Shown: positions 1 to 12,076, numbered from the stretch's first letter. The stretch: DNA of 64,000 nt from Zingiber officinale (GCF_018446385.1 NC_056006.1:868001-932000), one strand, 5' to 3'. The notes: a model not told the origin generated them from the sequence alone. Program-made: numbers and translations.

Positions 1-718
1 GTTACTTCGGTTCAGACGTGGGTGAGTTGGAATGGGCCGGGCCAGTTGGGCGGTGCTTCGAGTTAAGTGTGTCACCCGAACAAGTTGGGAATTGGATGAT
101 GGCCCAGTCGGGTGGGTTTGGTTTGGGGCAGGCAACAAGTTAGGCTGGGCCAGTTGGAGTTCAGTTCAAGTGTGGGTCCTGAACAAGCGGCATAGTTGGG
201 TTGGGTTGGGGCAGGCAACAGGTTTGGAATGGGCTGATTGGGAACTTGGGCCGGATTTGTGTTCTGTTGGCCGATGGGCTGTTTTTTGCAGGTACACACA
301 TATACTGGTCTGAGTCCCGCTTCAAGTAGAATCCGAGAAGCCTCTCCCAGTTGGGCGGTGTTTGGGCAAGTTACTTCGGTTCAGACGTGGGTAAGTTGGA
401 ATGGGCGGGGCCAGTTGGGCGGTGCTTCGAGTTAGGTGTGTCACCCGAACAAGTTGGGAATTGGATGATGGCCCAGTTGGGTGGGTTTGGTTTGGGGTAG
501 GCAACAGGTTAGATTGGGTCAGTTGGACTTCGGTTCAGGCGTGGGCCCTGAACAAGTAGCACAGTTGGGTTGGGCTGGGGCAGGCAAAAGGTTTGGAATG
601 GGCTGATTGGGAACTTGGGCCGGATTTGTGTTCTGTTGGCCGATGGGTTGTTTTTTGCAGGTACACACATATACTGGTCTAAGTCCCGTTTCAGGTAGAA
701 TCTGAGAAGCCTCTCCAG
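1..718. repeat. 369-bp tandem repeat, two copies
   Basis: The sequence beginning at position 1 recurs from position 370 with only scattered changes. The match persists through the segment beginning GGTACACACA, found at 291 and again at 660, so the period is 369 bp. The second copy loses similarity near 715. The array starts at or before the window edge, so its true copy number is unknown. The unit is G/T-rich on the plus strand, with many TTGGG-like runs. Short reading frames in it are repeated along with the unit and show no protein family. It could be a satellite or the internal repeat of an LTR. Confidence 0.85.
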
Positions 719-2778
719 ATCCGGGCTTCGGGTCAGGTCTTAGGCCTGAACAAGTGGTCCAACTGGGTGGAGGCCAGGGCAAGTTGCAATGGGCTGATTA
801 GTTCGGATCAGGTGCGAATTGCGTTAGGCCCGAGTCAGAGGGTATTGGTTAGGTGTCCAGGTTTAGGGTTTAGGAGCTCAGATTGTTTTTGGATTGAATT
901 TAGATTTAGGGTTTAGAATTTATATCCGTTGTAAAATTAATGAACACTATTTTGCATGTGATAAAACAGCACTTGTTTCAATGAATTTATCCATGTTGTA
1001 AAATAGTTATTGCAAAAGAAACCGTGAAATTGCTCTTGTTTCTCTCTCTTAGATAATGAATATATCAGCAACATATTTTATAGTTTGTATGCTCAAAGGG
1101 ATTTCTGTTAGGAATATTGTTTTTCTTCACAAACACTTATTCAACTCTTTTAAATAGCAAAAGAAGATGAGTTTGATAACGCTACTGCATCTCCTGAATT
1201 ACTATTATCTAATACTTGGAAAGCAATATTAATGATAATAACTAAGGACCACTTGTGTGTTATTCTATATGGAGCTGTGTCCAAGATTACAAGTCATCCT
1301 TGATGATCTTGCCTTTAATTTGTTTTATTTTCCCTGGCAACTAACTACATAGAAGCGAAGAACGAGTGGATAATTCCTTCTCGTGACCCTTTGAATTGAC
1401 TTATAGCCTATCAGTTTTCCACTTTCCCAATGTATTTGAACAATGGCGAGGAATAAAAAATCTTTAGAAAAGTCCCCAAGGTCAAAAGGTTGTCTGCTGA
1501 TCTTTTCTTTGTTGCTTAGAGGAAAAGTTAAATAGGAAATTGACAGTTGAGACAAAAGAAAATGAGGTCACTTGTTGGAAAGAGTCCCACAATAATTATG
1601 CAAGCGTTTGACAATGTCACACGGTTCTTCAAGAGGAAGGAAGGAATGTCTTAGCTAGCATCTCGCTTTGGGTTGACACGTTCGTTTCATCTGTTCCATT
1701 GACCTATATATGTTTTCTGAACACCCATCGTCAACCCTATTACTCACCCCAGCTTTTAGGAAAATAGCTAATTAGTATGAGTCTTTGGTTAAATTATCCA
1801 TTTCATCAGTCTCGAAACCTTTTCGAGGTCAGTCTTTAAATATATGTACAAAGCTAAGGTGGAAGCATGTAGTTTATTCTCAATGCTAAATTCCAATTGC
1901 GTCCATCTTTATTCTCAATGCTTCTCCCTCCTTTTGCTCTCCTTTTTCTTCCTAGTGCTTATCTCCTCATTCATTTGATTGGATTAAATAAGAAGGGTAC
2001 GGTCTTGTTGCTGATGCCATGGCCTCCCCTTGAGATTCCAACTTCAAGGCAAGGACAAAGGGAAAGATCACCCATATTTCCTCTTTTTCGTTCATTACTT
2101 AATCCTAAGTCTTCATAGTTTATACTGTCAACTCCACCACTAGCTAGGACAACACGGTGGTCATGCCGTGTCTAGACCTCCTCAAAACCGAGGCCAAGTA
2201 ATAGATGGTTAATTCTTATAAATTATACAGATCTTCTTTTCCTTTTTAATCTAATTAAAATGGAAGCTTTGGCGATCCCAATTCACCTTGTCTCTTGTTC
2301 ATTCTCCCTTCAAATTAATGATCACCTGTTCTAGAAAGAGATGCCGGCTAATTTCCTAGACATTATACTGTTGCTTAGTTCCCTCTTTTTGACAAATAAT
2401 CTTCTGACATTAATAATTTTCTCATCTATTCAATTCTATCTAAAAGATAATTACTCATTACATCGGATTTAAATCAAAAGTCGAATTTGGACCGGGTACA
2501 TGAACAATATTGGTAGATTAATTTGGATCGAGTATATTCATGGTCATATATATGTATATATACATACTTAAGTCACGTAATCATAGATTTGAACAATAGA
2601 TTGGCTTCAAATAGAAGAATGAGGATTCCCAAGTTTGTAAATTAGGTTAAATTTAACATCTCTTAAATTTTTCATCCATTTAAAAATATTGAGAGGCATT
2701 TTTTGGATACCTATACTTTTTCGAGTTTTCAATATTGTGTTGATGTGGCGATAGGAGGAGGTCAATCGGACGGGGTCA
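719..2778. other. No recognisable gene; short telomere-like motif near 862
   Basis: This stretch holds only short reading frames with no recognisable domain. Near 862-873 and 905-914 there are TTTAGGG-type units like the plant telomere repeat, but only two or three of them, so this is at most a tiny interstitial trace. The rest is ordinary AT-rich intergenic DNA. Confidence 0.5.
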
Positions 2779-3600
2779 ACTGTTAGGATAGATGTCAAAG
2801 TTAAGATGGTCAACATCTAAGTGTCAAAGAGCCGAACAGAGGATAAATGTAACGACTGATCGGGACACGTAGGTCTCGATCAACGGGAGATATGTTCGAG
2901 CGGACAATCTTTCTGACTCAGGAGAATTTCATAGGCATGCGCTCAAGTCATATTATCAAGATGCTAATGGAGACCGAATAGTTTGTCATAACGGAGGGAG
3001 ACAGGTTACTACCCAGACACTGACGGAAGAGCAATTGAAGTGGACAGAGCGGAGGACTCCCGACCGAAGGGCTACCTGCTCGGCCAAGCAACGGGACCTG
3101 ATCGTGGATATAGCGGAGTCCTGACCAAGCGGTTGATCTGCTCGACATCCTTTCATAGAGCATAGTGGAGGACGTGATCACGAATATGTTGGAGAATGTG
3201 GCCACGAACATATCGGAGAACGTGCTCATGCCTCGAGGAGTGTGCAAGTCGTCTACTGGAGCTCTATTTAAAGGGGGTCCATCACCGGCGGAGGTATGCG
3301 TGATTTACTATTTGCGCATAATTCTATTGTTTCACTCCTCTACATTCTGGTGACTGACTTGAACATCGGCGGGCCAATGCTGGGGATCCTTTCCAGGGGC
3401 AGATCTAGTGGGGGGGGGGCGACATCGGCACCCCATGTCGACGGTGGAACCCCTAGTATTATGGGGTTCTACTGGTGAGATAGAGGATATTGTCCCTTGC
3501 TCGTCCCTCCATGCTTGAATTCCTGGATCCGCCACTGACCCTTTCCCTAGCTTGCAAGGGCGGAGCCACGCTTTAAGCTACCCGGGTTATAGCCCAGCTA
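2779..3600 (+). mobile_element. Probable LTR fragment of a Ty3/gypsy-like element, split by a MITE
   Basis: The piece begins with a TGTTAGGA start typical of LTRs. It runs through GC-richer sequence to a TATA-like box (CTATTTAAAG, near 3265) and then a pyrimidine-rich stretch that resembles the R/U5 part of plant gypsy LTRs. No second LTR, primer site or coding region was found beside it, so it is a fragment or solo LTR at best. A hAT MITE at 3394-3537 interrupts it; without that insert the flanks join smoothly. The right boundary is uncertain. Confidence 0.4.
3394..3537. mobile_element. hAT-type MITE, 144 bp
   Basis: The left end begins CAGGGGCAGATCTAG and the right end finishes CTGGATCCGCCACTG, which form imperfect terminal inverted repeats of hAT type (CAGnGGCnGATC). 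The flanking octamers ATCCTTTC (3386-3393) and ACCCTTTC (3538-3545) match at 7 of 8 positions, the target duplication length of hAT elements. The interior has no coding capacity, so it needs a transposase in trans. Confidence 0.8.
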
Positions 3601-4737
3601 GCCTATGGCAGTCAAGGAGAAAAAAAAATGAAGTTTACCTTAAGAAAATGAAAAAAAAAACATAAGAGAAGAAAGGAACAACTCGGATGATGATGTCAGC
3701 ATAGCCCACATCCCGAGTAGATCATTCGGGCTGGCTTCGTCAGTGCTAGCTTGACACTGACGTCATCTCTTTTACAGAGCGGGATGAAATCTACATTCGA
3801 TTAGTAAAATCGTCACATCTCAACTTTCCACTCGTCCGCTTTCGGACAGAGTCAAATTGTAATATTAAAATTGTACTTAGTCAAGTTGGCATACAATTTT
3901 GTGGATTTTTTTTAATAATTGATGGATAGAATTTCATGGATGCAGATTTTAACAAAACTTACAAATAATATTTTAGATATGAAAAACCAATGCTAATTTT
4001 TTTAAAAAATATATTAAAAAGTTATACTAGGTTTATTTATTATGGCGATTCTGCAATAATTGTGTTTTTGTTAAGCAGTTGATTTCCTTTCTGCAGGTTG
4101 TCTCAATCATTCTTGAGATCTAGACGGAAAAAACGAATTTAATATTTTTTTAAATAAATATTAGAAATATTTAATTTTATTAGTTATAGTAAAAGGTGGA
4201 ATTTGTCATCCTAACAATCCAACACGATTGACCCTATGACCATCTGTGAGGAGATAAATTGGAAAGCTGCAGTTGACCATAGCGGGGAGAGAATTTTTCT
4301 TGACTTTGCTGAGATTCGACACCTTGTCCAGTATAAGAATATCTATCTCATATTAGCCAACTCAACTATGTCCCCAAAGGCGACATTTAATTTTGTTAGT
4401 AAAATTTAAAGGGTCGTTTCATATATTGTCAATAATTATTTATATAATTAGAAGCGGTTATCAACTAGGCCACGTAGCAATAACTTTATCTTATGACAAA
4501 CCTCATTTTTTTATTATTAGTAAATTTAAAAAATACAAAATATTTTATGTTATCTAATTTAGAAACAATGATAAATTATTGTAATATTATTAATATATTT
4601 TTTAATAATATTTTTTTTTAAAAAAAATAACAATCATTTTTAACTTTGAGGAAGGAAAGTCTCGACACAACAGTAAAATTATGGTGTGACCTAGAGGAAA
4701 TATGTTTGAGTACTAGATATAGTCATTACGTATAATA
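3546..4737. other. AT-rich intergenic DNA, no gene seen
   Basis: Apart from a short GC-rich piece at 3555-3620 that resembles a TE terminus (GGGCGGAGCCACG), this stretch is AT-rich with long A and T runs and no reading frame of note. I found no matching inverted end for that piece. Confidence 0.5.
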
Positions 4738-4754
4738 CACTACAAAAATAAACG

Positions 4755-5147
4755 GGTTTACCGACGGAATTTTCCGTCATAATTCCGTCGGTATAATTGC
4801 TTAGTGACGGAATTATGACGGAAAATCAGTTGTCGGAAGATAATTTGTCGGAAACAGATATACCGACGAAATTTAAATTTCGTCGGTAATTACCGACGGA
4901 ATTAGGATTTCCGTAGTAAAATTTACCGACGGAATTTATATTTCCGTCGGTAAATCATGCTGGAAACAGTGCTTCTGGTAGTTGTGGTTACCGACGGAAA
5001 CAACGTTTCCGTCGGTGTTTACCGACGGAATTTATATTTCCGTCGGTAAATATTTTGTAAATACCGACGGAAATAGCGTTTCCGTCGGTAAACCGTTACG
5101 ATAATTGCCAACGGAATACTTATTCCGTCGGTATTCCGTCGGTAAAA
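4755..5147. repeat. Left subterminal repeat array of the CACTA element
   Basis: The motif TACCGACGGAA and its complement TTCCGTCGGTA recur many times here, often as facing pairs that form small hairpins. Such arrays are where the element's own DNA-binding protein acts in En/Spm-type transposons. Confidence 0.9.
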
Positions 5148-5654
5148 TAAAAAAAAATTACAAGAAAAAATTTATATTTCTTTTTGTACCTTGTTTACAA
5201 TCCATATATACACTAAATCATCACAGACAATGACATTTCATATATACAAACACATACAAACAATCACATCCATACAAACACATACAAACAATTACTTTCA
5301 CAGTTACAAACACATTTCATATATCCTAATAATTCATACAATTCTTACAAACATATATAAACTATAACATCCATACAAACAAAGTAATATAAATAAAAAC
5401 AATCACAATCATCTAAAACAAATAAAATCTAAACAAATCACAATAATAGAAACAAACTAAACTATCCAAATTTCCATATATAAATCTAAATTTATATAAT
5501 CAGATATTTAAATACATACCATGATAGAAAATACTCCAAGTTATATATCCGCATACAATAGAAAATCCTGCAGAAAGTAAAATGCAATAGAATATGATTA
5601 TTTATGAATAAGATAAAATTTTTGTAGTGATTTATATATAGCTAATTTTGATAC

Positions 5655-7549
5655 CTGGATATAAATGAGCAAATGATGATGATGACGACGATGATCAATA
5701 TGTCAATAGGAACTCCTGAAACATACAATAATATAATATTTAGAAATGTGCAAATTAAAATATCAAAACATAATAAATATAATTTTGTAATACTATAATG
5801 AAATGCTGAAACCTAAAAAAGAATGATGCATGCCTCAACTATTCATGATTAGATCTTTCAAAAATACACAAACAAACAAAAGGTTAATAATTAAAACTAA
5901 GTAGGAAAAACTACTTACAAAAGGATGATCCCTCCAAAACTCTGTAAAGACTTCCTCTAGAAATCATTACAATGGCACTCGTTAAATATGCAAGCAAAGA
6001 AATGAGAGCAATGCACTAAAAAAGTATAATGTTTAACTAATTTTACATGTCAACGAAAAAAGATACCTAGATCATATTTTGGATATCTACTGATGGTAAT
6101 GAATTGTTCCTGAGAAAATGTAATACAATTAATATCATATTTTAGAGGTGAGCAGATTATAATTAATATCAAAATAGAATAAATATATTTTGCATGTTTT
6201 ATAAGTGATAAATAAAAAAAAGGTAAGTTATAGTTATACGAACCTAATCAGAGTCCTGTGGGTCTTGAGTCTCTTGTAGAAGAAGAACTAGGATGAGCCC
6301 TGGCTCTTGGATCTTCAGATGATTTAGAAGTCTTGGAAATTGATGAACCTATTATAGTTAGTTATAAACTGACACTATCCTCTGGAACAATTTTAGATTC
6401 AAAAGTTACTAGATTGTTCCGTTGGGAGAAGATAAGATGAAGATATTCTTAAAAAGAGATGAAGGTGGAACGAAGCAAAAGAGGTACAACATTGAGTATG
6501 CAACAAATTTTGCAGATGTGAGCGCTTTGCTATCACATCTGCAAAATTTGTTGCATATTCAATGTTGTACCTCTTTCGCTTCGTTCCACCTTCATCTCTT
6601 TGTAAGAATATCTTTATCTTATCTTTCTCCCAACGGAACAATCTAGTAGCTTTTGAATCTAAAATTATTTTAGAGGATAGTGTCAGCTTATAGCTAACTA
6701 TATTGGATGTTATATTGGTATAGTACCTAGTTTGGATTTTGGCTGCATCAGAAGATGTGGTAATGAATTAAATAAAATCAAATAACCGAGGCCATACAGG
6801 ATTTTGAAGTTGAGGTTCGATAGCTGATTGATACTTAGTTCATGAGTCAATACAATATCATATCAATTGAACAAAGTGTAACAAAAATTAGAATTCACAA
6901 CCAACTGCATAACCTCATCTAACTACCATGTAAGTCCCCGTATAGGGGAAGATGTGTTGGTTCACACATCTTAATTAATGAAGTGTGAAGTGCGAATTTT
7001 GTGGATCATGCTGCACCAAAAGCATTTGAGTGAACTATGTCATTCACAAGTAAAAAAACACAAAAACAAACAATCAGTACTAATAATTTATGTGGTCGAT
7101 CATCTCTTCGACTGCATATATATAATGTTTGCACAAATTAACCCAACTTAATTTGAACCACAATTTTCATTTTCCCTACACAATAGAGAAAAAAAATTAT
7201 AGTAGAAACCACTTGTTGGCAGCCAACACAGCCATCAGTCGGCACAGCCGTCGGCCGCTTGCAAGCGCTCGACACAGCTGCCGTTCACTTGCAAGCGCTC
7301 GGCACAGTCGCTGACCACTTGCTAGCAGCTGGATGACCGCTTGCTAGCAGCTGACCGGCACAATTGTCGATTGTTTGGTAGAAGTCGCCGGCAAGCTACA
7401 GACCGCTTGCTAGCTGCCGGCACAACCACCAGCGTGCGGCTAGCGCCCGGCAAAGCCGCCAACCGTGTGGTAGCAACTGGCGGAGAGGAGAAAAATGGAG
7501 AGGAGAGGAGAGAACTTACCTGAAGATCATCGGAGAGGAGAGATCGCAC
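5655..7549 (-). pseudogene. Exon-like segments of a decayed minus-strand gene in the CACTA element
   Basis: Several short blocks on the minus strand are open and bounded by good splice sites. A first exon from 7549 to 7520 ends in CAG followed by GTAAGT. A block at about 6109-6067 lies between TTTCTCAG and GTATCT and can read EQFITISRYPKYDL. One at about 5956-5919 ends before GTAAGTAG and can read EVFTEFWRDHPF. One at 5715-5655 lies between TTTCAG and GTATC. The GC-rich leader of the first exon (7220-7640) looks like the 5' region of a CACTA gene. I do not recognise a transposase domain in these pieces; the assignment to an element-encoded gene is inference from position and strand. Confidence 0.4.
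6353..6702. repeat. 350-bp near-perfect inverted repeat (hairpin) inside the CACTA element
   Basis: The sequence from about 6353 to 6523 is repeated in inverted orientation from about 6532 to 6702. I count roughly a dozen differences by eye over arms of about 170 bp, with a loop of only a few bases near 6524-6531. Both strands therefore carry nearly the same 74-80 codon frame, a consequence of the symmetry. A transcript across it would fold into a long double-stranded hairpin. It may be an inverted duplication of one exon of the element's gene or an inserted fold-back element; no clear target duplication is seen. Confidence 0.88.
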
Positions 7550-7677
7550 CGGAATCGCCGAAAAGGAGAGATCGCGTCGGAATCGCCGAAGAGGAGAGAT
7601 TGCGCCGGAATCGCCGGAGAGGAGGAAATCGAGCGCACGAGAGGAGAAGGGCCAGTGCCCTAATTTTATTTTCGGGA

Positions 7678-8215
7678 TTACCGACGGAATTTAAATTTCG
7701 TCGGTAATTTCCGACGGATTTTAACTTCCGTCGGTAATCCTGATTTTTTTGTTTTTATTTCAGAATTACCGACGGAATTTAAATTCCGTCGGAAATTACC
7801 GACGGAATTTAAATTCCGTCGGTAATTCTGAAATTTTTTGTTTTTTCTTCAGGATTACCGACGGAATATAATTTCCGACGGAATTTAAATTCCGTCGGTA
7901 ATCCTGAAAAATTTTGTTTTTTATTTCAGGATTACCGACGGAAATTAGATTCCGTCGGTAATTACCGACGGAAATTATATTCCGTCGGTAATCCTGATTT
8001 TTTTCCTCGTTAATAAATAGTTCCCATCATTGTATCGACGGGAATTTAATTCCGTCGGAAAATATTACCGACGGAATTTTAATTCCGTCGGTAATATTTG
8101 AGATTACCGACGGATATTATATGCCGTCGGAGATTACCGATGGAAATTAGCTTCCGTCGGAGATGACCGACGGAATAATATTCCGTCGGTATATTCCGTC
8201 GGTAAACCTGATTAT
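7678..8215. repeat. Right subterminal repeat array of the CACTA element
   Basis: Many direct and inverted copies of ACCGACGGAATTTAAATTCCGTCGGT-like palindromes fill this stretch, matching the motif of the left array. It is longer than the left array, the usual asymmetry in this superfamily. Confidence 0.9.
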
Positions 8216-8225
8216 TTTTGTAGTG

Positions 8226-9216
8226 ATAGGCTCTTCCTCGGAATCCCTCATTGAGGAGCTTCATGAACTAAGTCGCTTTTTTATCAATTTTGATTTTGAT
8301 AAATTATTAATAAAATTTATTTATCCAAAAATATTTAGCTAGAAGATATTGATGATGAATTATTAAAAAAATTGAAAGAATAATAAAATTTTAAAAAGAA
8401 ATAATGCTACATTATTGAATATCTTTTTGGCGTTTAAAAGTATTTTTATCAATAAATAAATATATATATATATATATAAAGTGTAACCAATAAATATTTT
8501 TAATTTATTAACAAAATTTAATTTTGATTAATATATTAAATTTTTATCATTAAAAAATTTAAATTACTAAGTAAATTTTAATAAAAAAAATAAATTACCA
8601 ACTAAATCTAATTTTAATAGTAAAAAAATTAAAATTATCAATTAAATCTAACACGAGTAAAAAAATAAAAATGATCCAAATTTAATCTATAAAAAATTTA
8701 AAATTTTTGATCAAATATAGTTTATCTAGTAAAAAATTAAAATTATTGATAAAAATAAATCTCGACTATTTATTTTAACCATAATTTTAAATATGTAATA
8801 TCCATACTCATATGTTTTTAAATTAATATTTATATTTAATTTATATAAATATATATATATATAAAATTTATGGGTCATAATATAATAGAGATCCTAGGCA
8901 TAGGCCTTGGCCTATGTCTTGAATAAGCCCTGCCTTTCTATAGGTAGGTTACTCAAATTAGTACGTTATATTTATTATAGTAAAATATTATATTCATCCT
9001 ATGTATCTCTTATAATATGTTCTTAAGTTATGTAAAGGGAATTGTCAGAGCCAAACCTTATGTAACATGTAAGGTAAGTGCCTCATGCCTACAAATTCGA
9101 GGGGCACCAATTTTTTTTGTTTTTGTTTTTTGTTTTTAAATTAACTAATATATGCTATATAGTTATGCCCATGCATATCCCATTATGAATATTACTTAAT
9201 GGCTAAATTCCTTGTG
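8226..9216. other. AT-rich intergenic DNA with a TA microsatellite
   Basis: No gene is seen. A (TA)n run lies near 8459-8478 and another near 8849-8863. The rest is very AT-rich with no supported reading frame. Confidence 0.6.
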
Positions 9217-10827
9217 TGACAATCAAGTCCCGCACTTAATTCAGCCTACTAACGAATGCACCATAAAGACACAAAGAAATTCCAAGGCAAAGACGCCTCA
9301 AAGTCACAAGAAAGTCATAGCAAGCAACACCAGCGATTATGGGAAAACTCTCAACCTTTATTATCTTCACTAATAAAGGAATACAAGTTGAACAATATAG
9401 AATCACTTACAAATCACTCTTGATCCACCCATACAAATCCCTCGCAATTTACTCACAATTCTTCACGCTACGCCTTCACAAATTCTCCACAAATTTGCTC
9501 ACAATGTGCACACTTTGTACTCATGCACTCCTAACACTTTGCCAATGACCCACCTTGCCTAGCTAGTTGTCATGCATAGGCGGCGGTTACAAAAGAGGTT
9601 ACATGGTTGCACCAACCACTTGTGCCACAAGTATAAAACCAACTTAACTTATAAAATCGTCTTGTCCACATGTCTTGGCTGCATTGGTACCATGCCAAAT
9701 GACAGCCTGCACACCTTGTGCTTTGCCAATCATCATGCTGCATTGGTCCCATGCCAAGTGTAAGCATGCACCGCTTGTGCTTCGCCCCATGGCTTCACTG
9801 CATCGGTCCATGCCAAGTGTCAATTTGCACACCTTGTGCTTGACCACGACCTGACTTCGTTGGCACCACGAACAATTCTGTCTATCCGCCCAGTGTTTGC
9901 ACAACAATTCTGTTTCTTTGGCACCACGGATAAGTCCATCTGTCCGCCTTTGGCACCATGGACAAGCCCATCTGTCCGCCTTGTGTTCGGTCCGTGGCTC
10001 CACTTCTTTGGCCCCGCGCTAAAGTCTGTATGCATGCCAAGTGCTCGGTCCACGACTTCATTTCTTTGGCACCACAGACAAGTCTATTTGCCCACTCCTT
10101 TTGTGCCACAGACAAGTCCATCTGCCTGCACCTTTGCTGCTTGGCATGCCCAGCACACATGCCTTGGTTGCCCGATTGCCAAGTCTTCCACATGCATGAC
10201 TTGGGCTTTGGTAGCACCTTGCGCATTACTGCATCCGCTACTTTGGCATGCCTTGTGCACAAGCCACGCCCAGATCATTGCCAAGTCCTTCTCCAGTAAG
10301 ACTTGGGCTTTGGACATCCCCACGCTGCTGCTCCGTTGCTTGACATGTTTTGCATGCTAGGCTCGATGGATTGCCAAGTCCGCCTCCTATAGACTGGGCT
10401 TGGATAGTGCCCCGTGCACTGCTAATCTGCTGCTTGTCATGGCTTGCGCCCATGCCACGCCTGTTGGTTTGCTATGTTCGCCTCCTACAAACTTGGGCTT
10501 GGATAGCGCCCCGCAGATTTCCAATCTGCTGCTTGGCATGGCTTGTGCCCATGCCACGCCCATTGATTTGCCAAGTCTTCCTCTTGTAGACTTGGGCTTG
10601 GACAACCCCACATTATCGCTTCGCTTAGCATGCCTTGCGCCCATTCCACGGCTTGAACATTTGCCAAGTCTGTCTCCTGCAAGACTTATGCTTGGATAGC
10701 CCCCGTGCACTGTCTAGAGTCTTCGATGCTTAGCATGTGCCTCACACACATGCCCAATAAGCTGGATCAAAGGAGTAACAAGCTAATCCTTGTGTCCAGC
10801 CTAGCTGTCAAGTTATGGGGCTAACAA
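9217..10827 (-). repeat. GC-rich block with degenerate tandem repeats, possible LTR
   Basis: From about 10199 to 10700 a unit containing ACTTGGGCTTGGATAG and TTGCCAAGTC recurs roughly every 91-102 bp, about six times with drift. Before it, 9660-10130 holds a second family around TTTGGCACCA and ACAAGTCCATCTG. The long open frames on both strands here are by-products of the repeats. The block ends GGGGCTAACA at 10827, which on the minus strand reads as an LTR-like TGTTAGCCCC start directly after the gag remnant's end and a purine-rich run. That makes a minus-strand 3' LTR plausible, but no partner LTR is visible. Confidence 0.55.
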
Positions 10828-12030
10828 ACCACCCTCACTAGATGAATTTGATGCCCTCGTCGAACACTTCTGTAGTATGGCCTCCCACTCTAGCATAGTC
10901 CCCATGACCTTGCTAGTATTCTCTACGTATACCTCCATGTTTCCTTCATTTTTGTTAGCATCAATACTAACAATTGAATTCAACATTTGTAAAGGATTAA
11001 TTAGAGAAACAACTTCCTGTTCATGGCCTTCAATGTTCTCTGTCGCCAAGAGAACATTCAACTTCTCTCGCTTGGGGCAATCCCTCGCCAAGTGAGGCCC
11101 ATTACATAGAAAACAACCATGGTTCTTCAAGTTATTGTTTCCTTAGGTTACAAAATGATCCTTCTTGCCATTCTGGTGATTGTTAGCCGAATCTTTCTTC
11201 CGCTCCACCTCCTCCTTTCGATTCTTCATGAATTTAGGAGGGGAAGAAACCTCCAAACTCTCCTTGTTGGAGTGAAAATCAGCCAAGGCATCAGCAATAA
11301 CAATATCACCAGGAAGATCCCTCACATTCTGCCTTTGAAGTTTAATTTGTGCCCATGATTGCAAACCACACAAAAGGTTATATAGTTTGTCCTCCTCGAA
11401 CATGTTGGAAATATCCAATATCAAAGAAGTAAATTCTTTAACATAGTCCCTAACAGAGCCCTTCTGTTTGAGATGTTTCAGCCCATCTCGTGCCATCCAC
11501 GAGATATTGCCTGGAAGAAATTGAGCCTTCAACTCCTTCTTCAATAGAGCCTAAGTGTCAATTTTTCCCGACCAGCATTGACATCATCCACCATGCGAGT
11601 TCTCCAGCATAACTTCGCATCACCACTAAGGTACATGCTGGAAATTGTCACCTTCTCCATTTCAGGCACTCGAGCAGCAAGGAAATACTGCTCCATGCTC
11701 CACAAGTAGTTCTCAAGTTCCTTGGCACTCCGTGCACCCCCATAGGATTTGGGTTCTAGAACTTTTATCGCAGGACGATCCCTTCCATGTTTTGCACTTG
11801 AAGAAACCGCTCTTCATAGAACAACCATCTCGGAGTGCAATGCATCATTGTCTTTACAAATTTGCATGAGTTCCTCCATCAAAGACCCCCTGAATTTGCT
11901 CCATAGAAGCCTCCAAATAAGCAATCTTCTCCATAAGATTGTAATCAACAACATCTCCTTCAGGGATCGCATCGATTAAGGCTTCAAGAATGGAAACTCA
12001 TTCTCTAATTTTGTGGTTGCCTCCAGCCAT
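10813..12030 (-). pseudogene. Ty3/gypsy gag remnant with CCHC zinc knuckle
   Basis: Two pieces of one Gag are readable on the minus strand. The segment at 11544-11143 has the retrotransposon gag fold pattern (a conserved GSVRDYVKEFTSL stretch). The segment at 11130-10813 carries a CCHC knuckle, CFLCNGPHLARDC. A likely start codon is at 12030-12028, just downstream of a primer-binding site for initiator methionine tRNA. Several stops and frame changes break the 12030-11545 part. No protease, reverse transcriptase or integrase follows; the frame ends beside the repeat block at 10827. It is a decayed, gag-only remnant. Confidence 0.8.
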
Positions 12031-12076
12031 CTTACTTGAAATTTCGCTCAAACTTTGGCTCCTTTTGCCCAAACCT

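Larger units (their letters stand above)
4738..8225 (-). mobile_element. CACTA (En/Spm-type) DNA transposon, complete, apparently non-autonomous
   Basis: The left end starts CACTACAAAAATAA and the right end finishes TTTTTGTAGTG. Read inward, the two ends match over about 33 bp with three differences, continuing into GGTTTACCGACGGAAT. The trinucleotide ATA stands on both sides (4735-4737 and 8226-8228), the 3-bp target duplication of CACTA elements. Both ends carry subterminal arrays of a short repeat, the binding-site architecture of this superfamily. At 3,488 bp it is short for an autonomous member, and no long TNP2-type transposase frame is present. Exon-like segments on the minus strand suggest a decayed or deleted gene transcribed from the right end. 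Confidence 0.93.

Noticed and set aside
862..914. Interstitial telomere
   Set aside because: Only two or three TTTAGGG-like units, too few for a telomere relic.
1325..2118. Two small frames (76 and 73 codons)
   Set aside because: No recognisable domain, and length is within chance for this window.
6399..6646. Two opposite frames of 74-80 codons with nearly the same peptide, taken at first as a gene pair
   Set aside because: They are the two arms of one inverted repeat, so the likeness follows from symmetry.
9644..10453. Long overlapping frames of 100-174 codons on both strands
   Set aside because: They follow tandem repeats and GC-rich composition, occur in both directions, and show no protein family.
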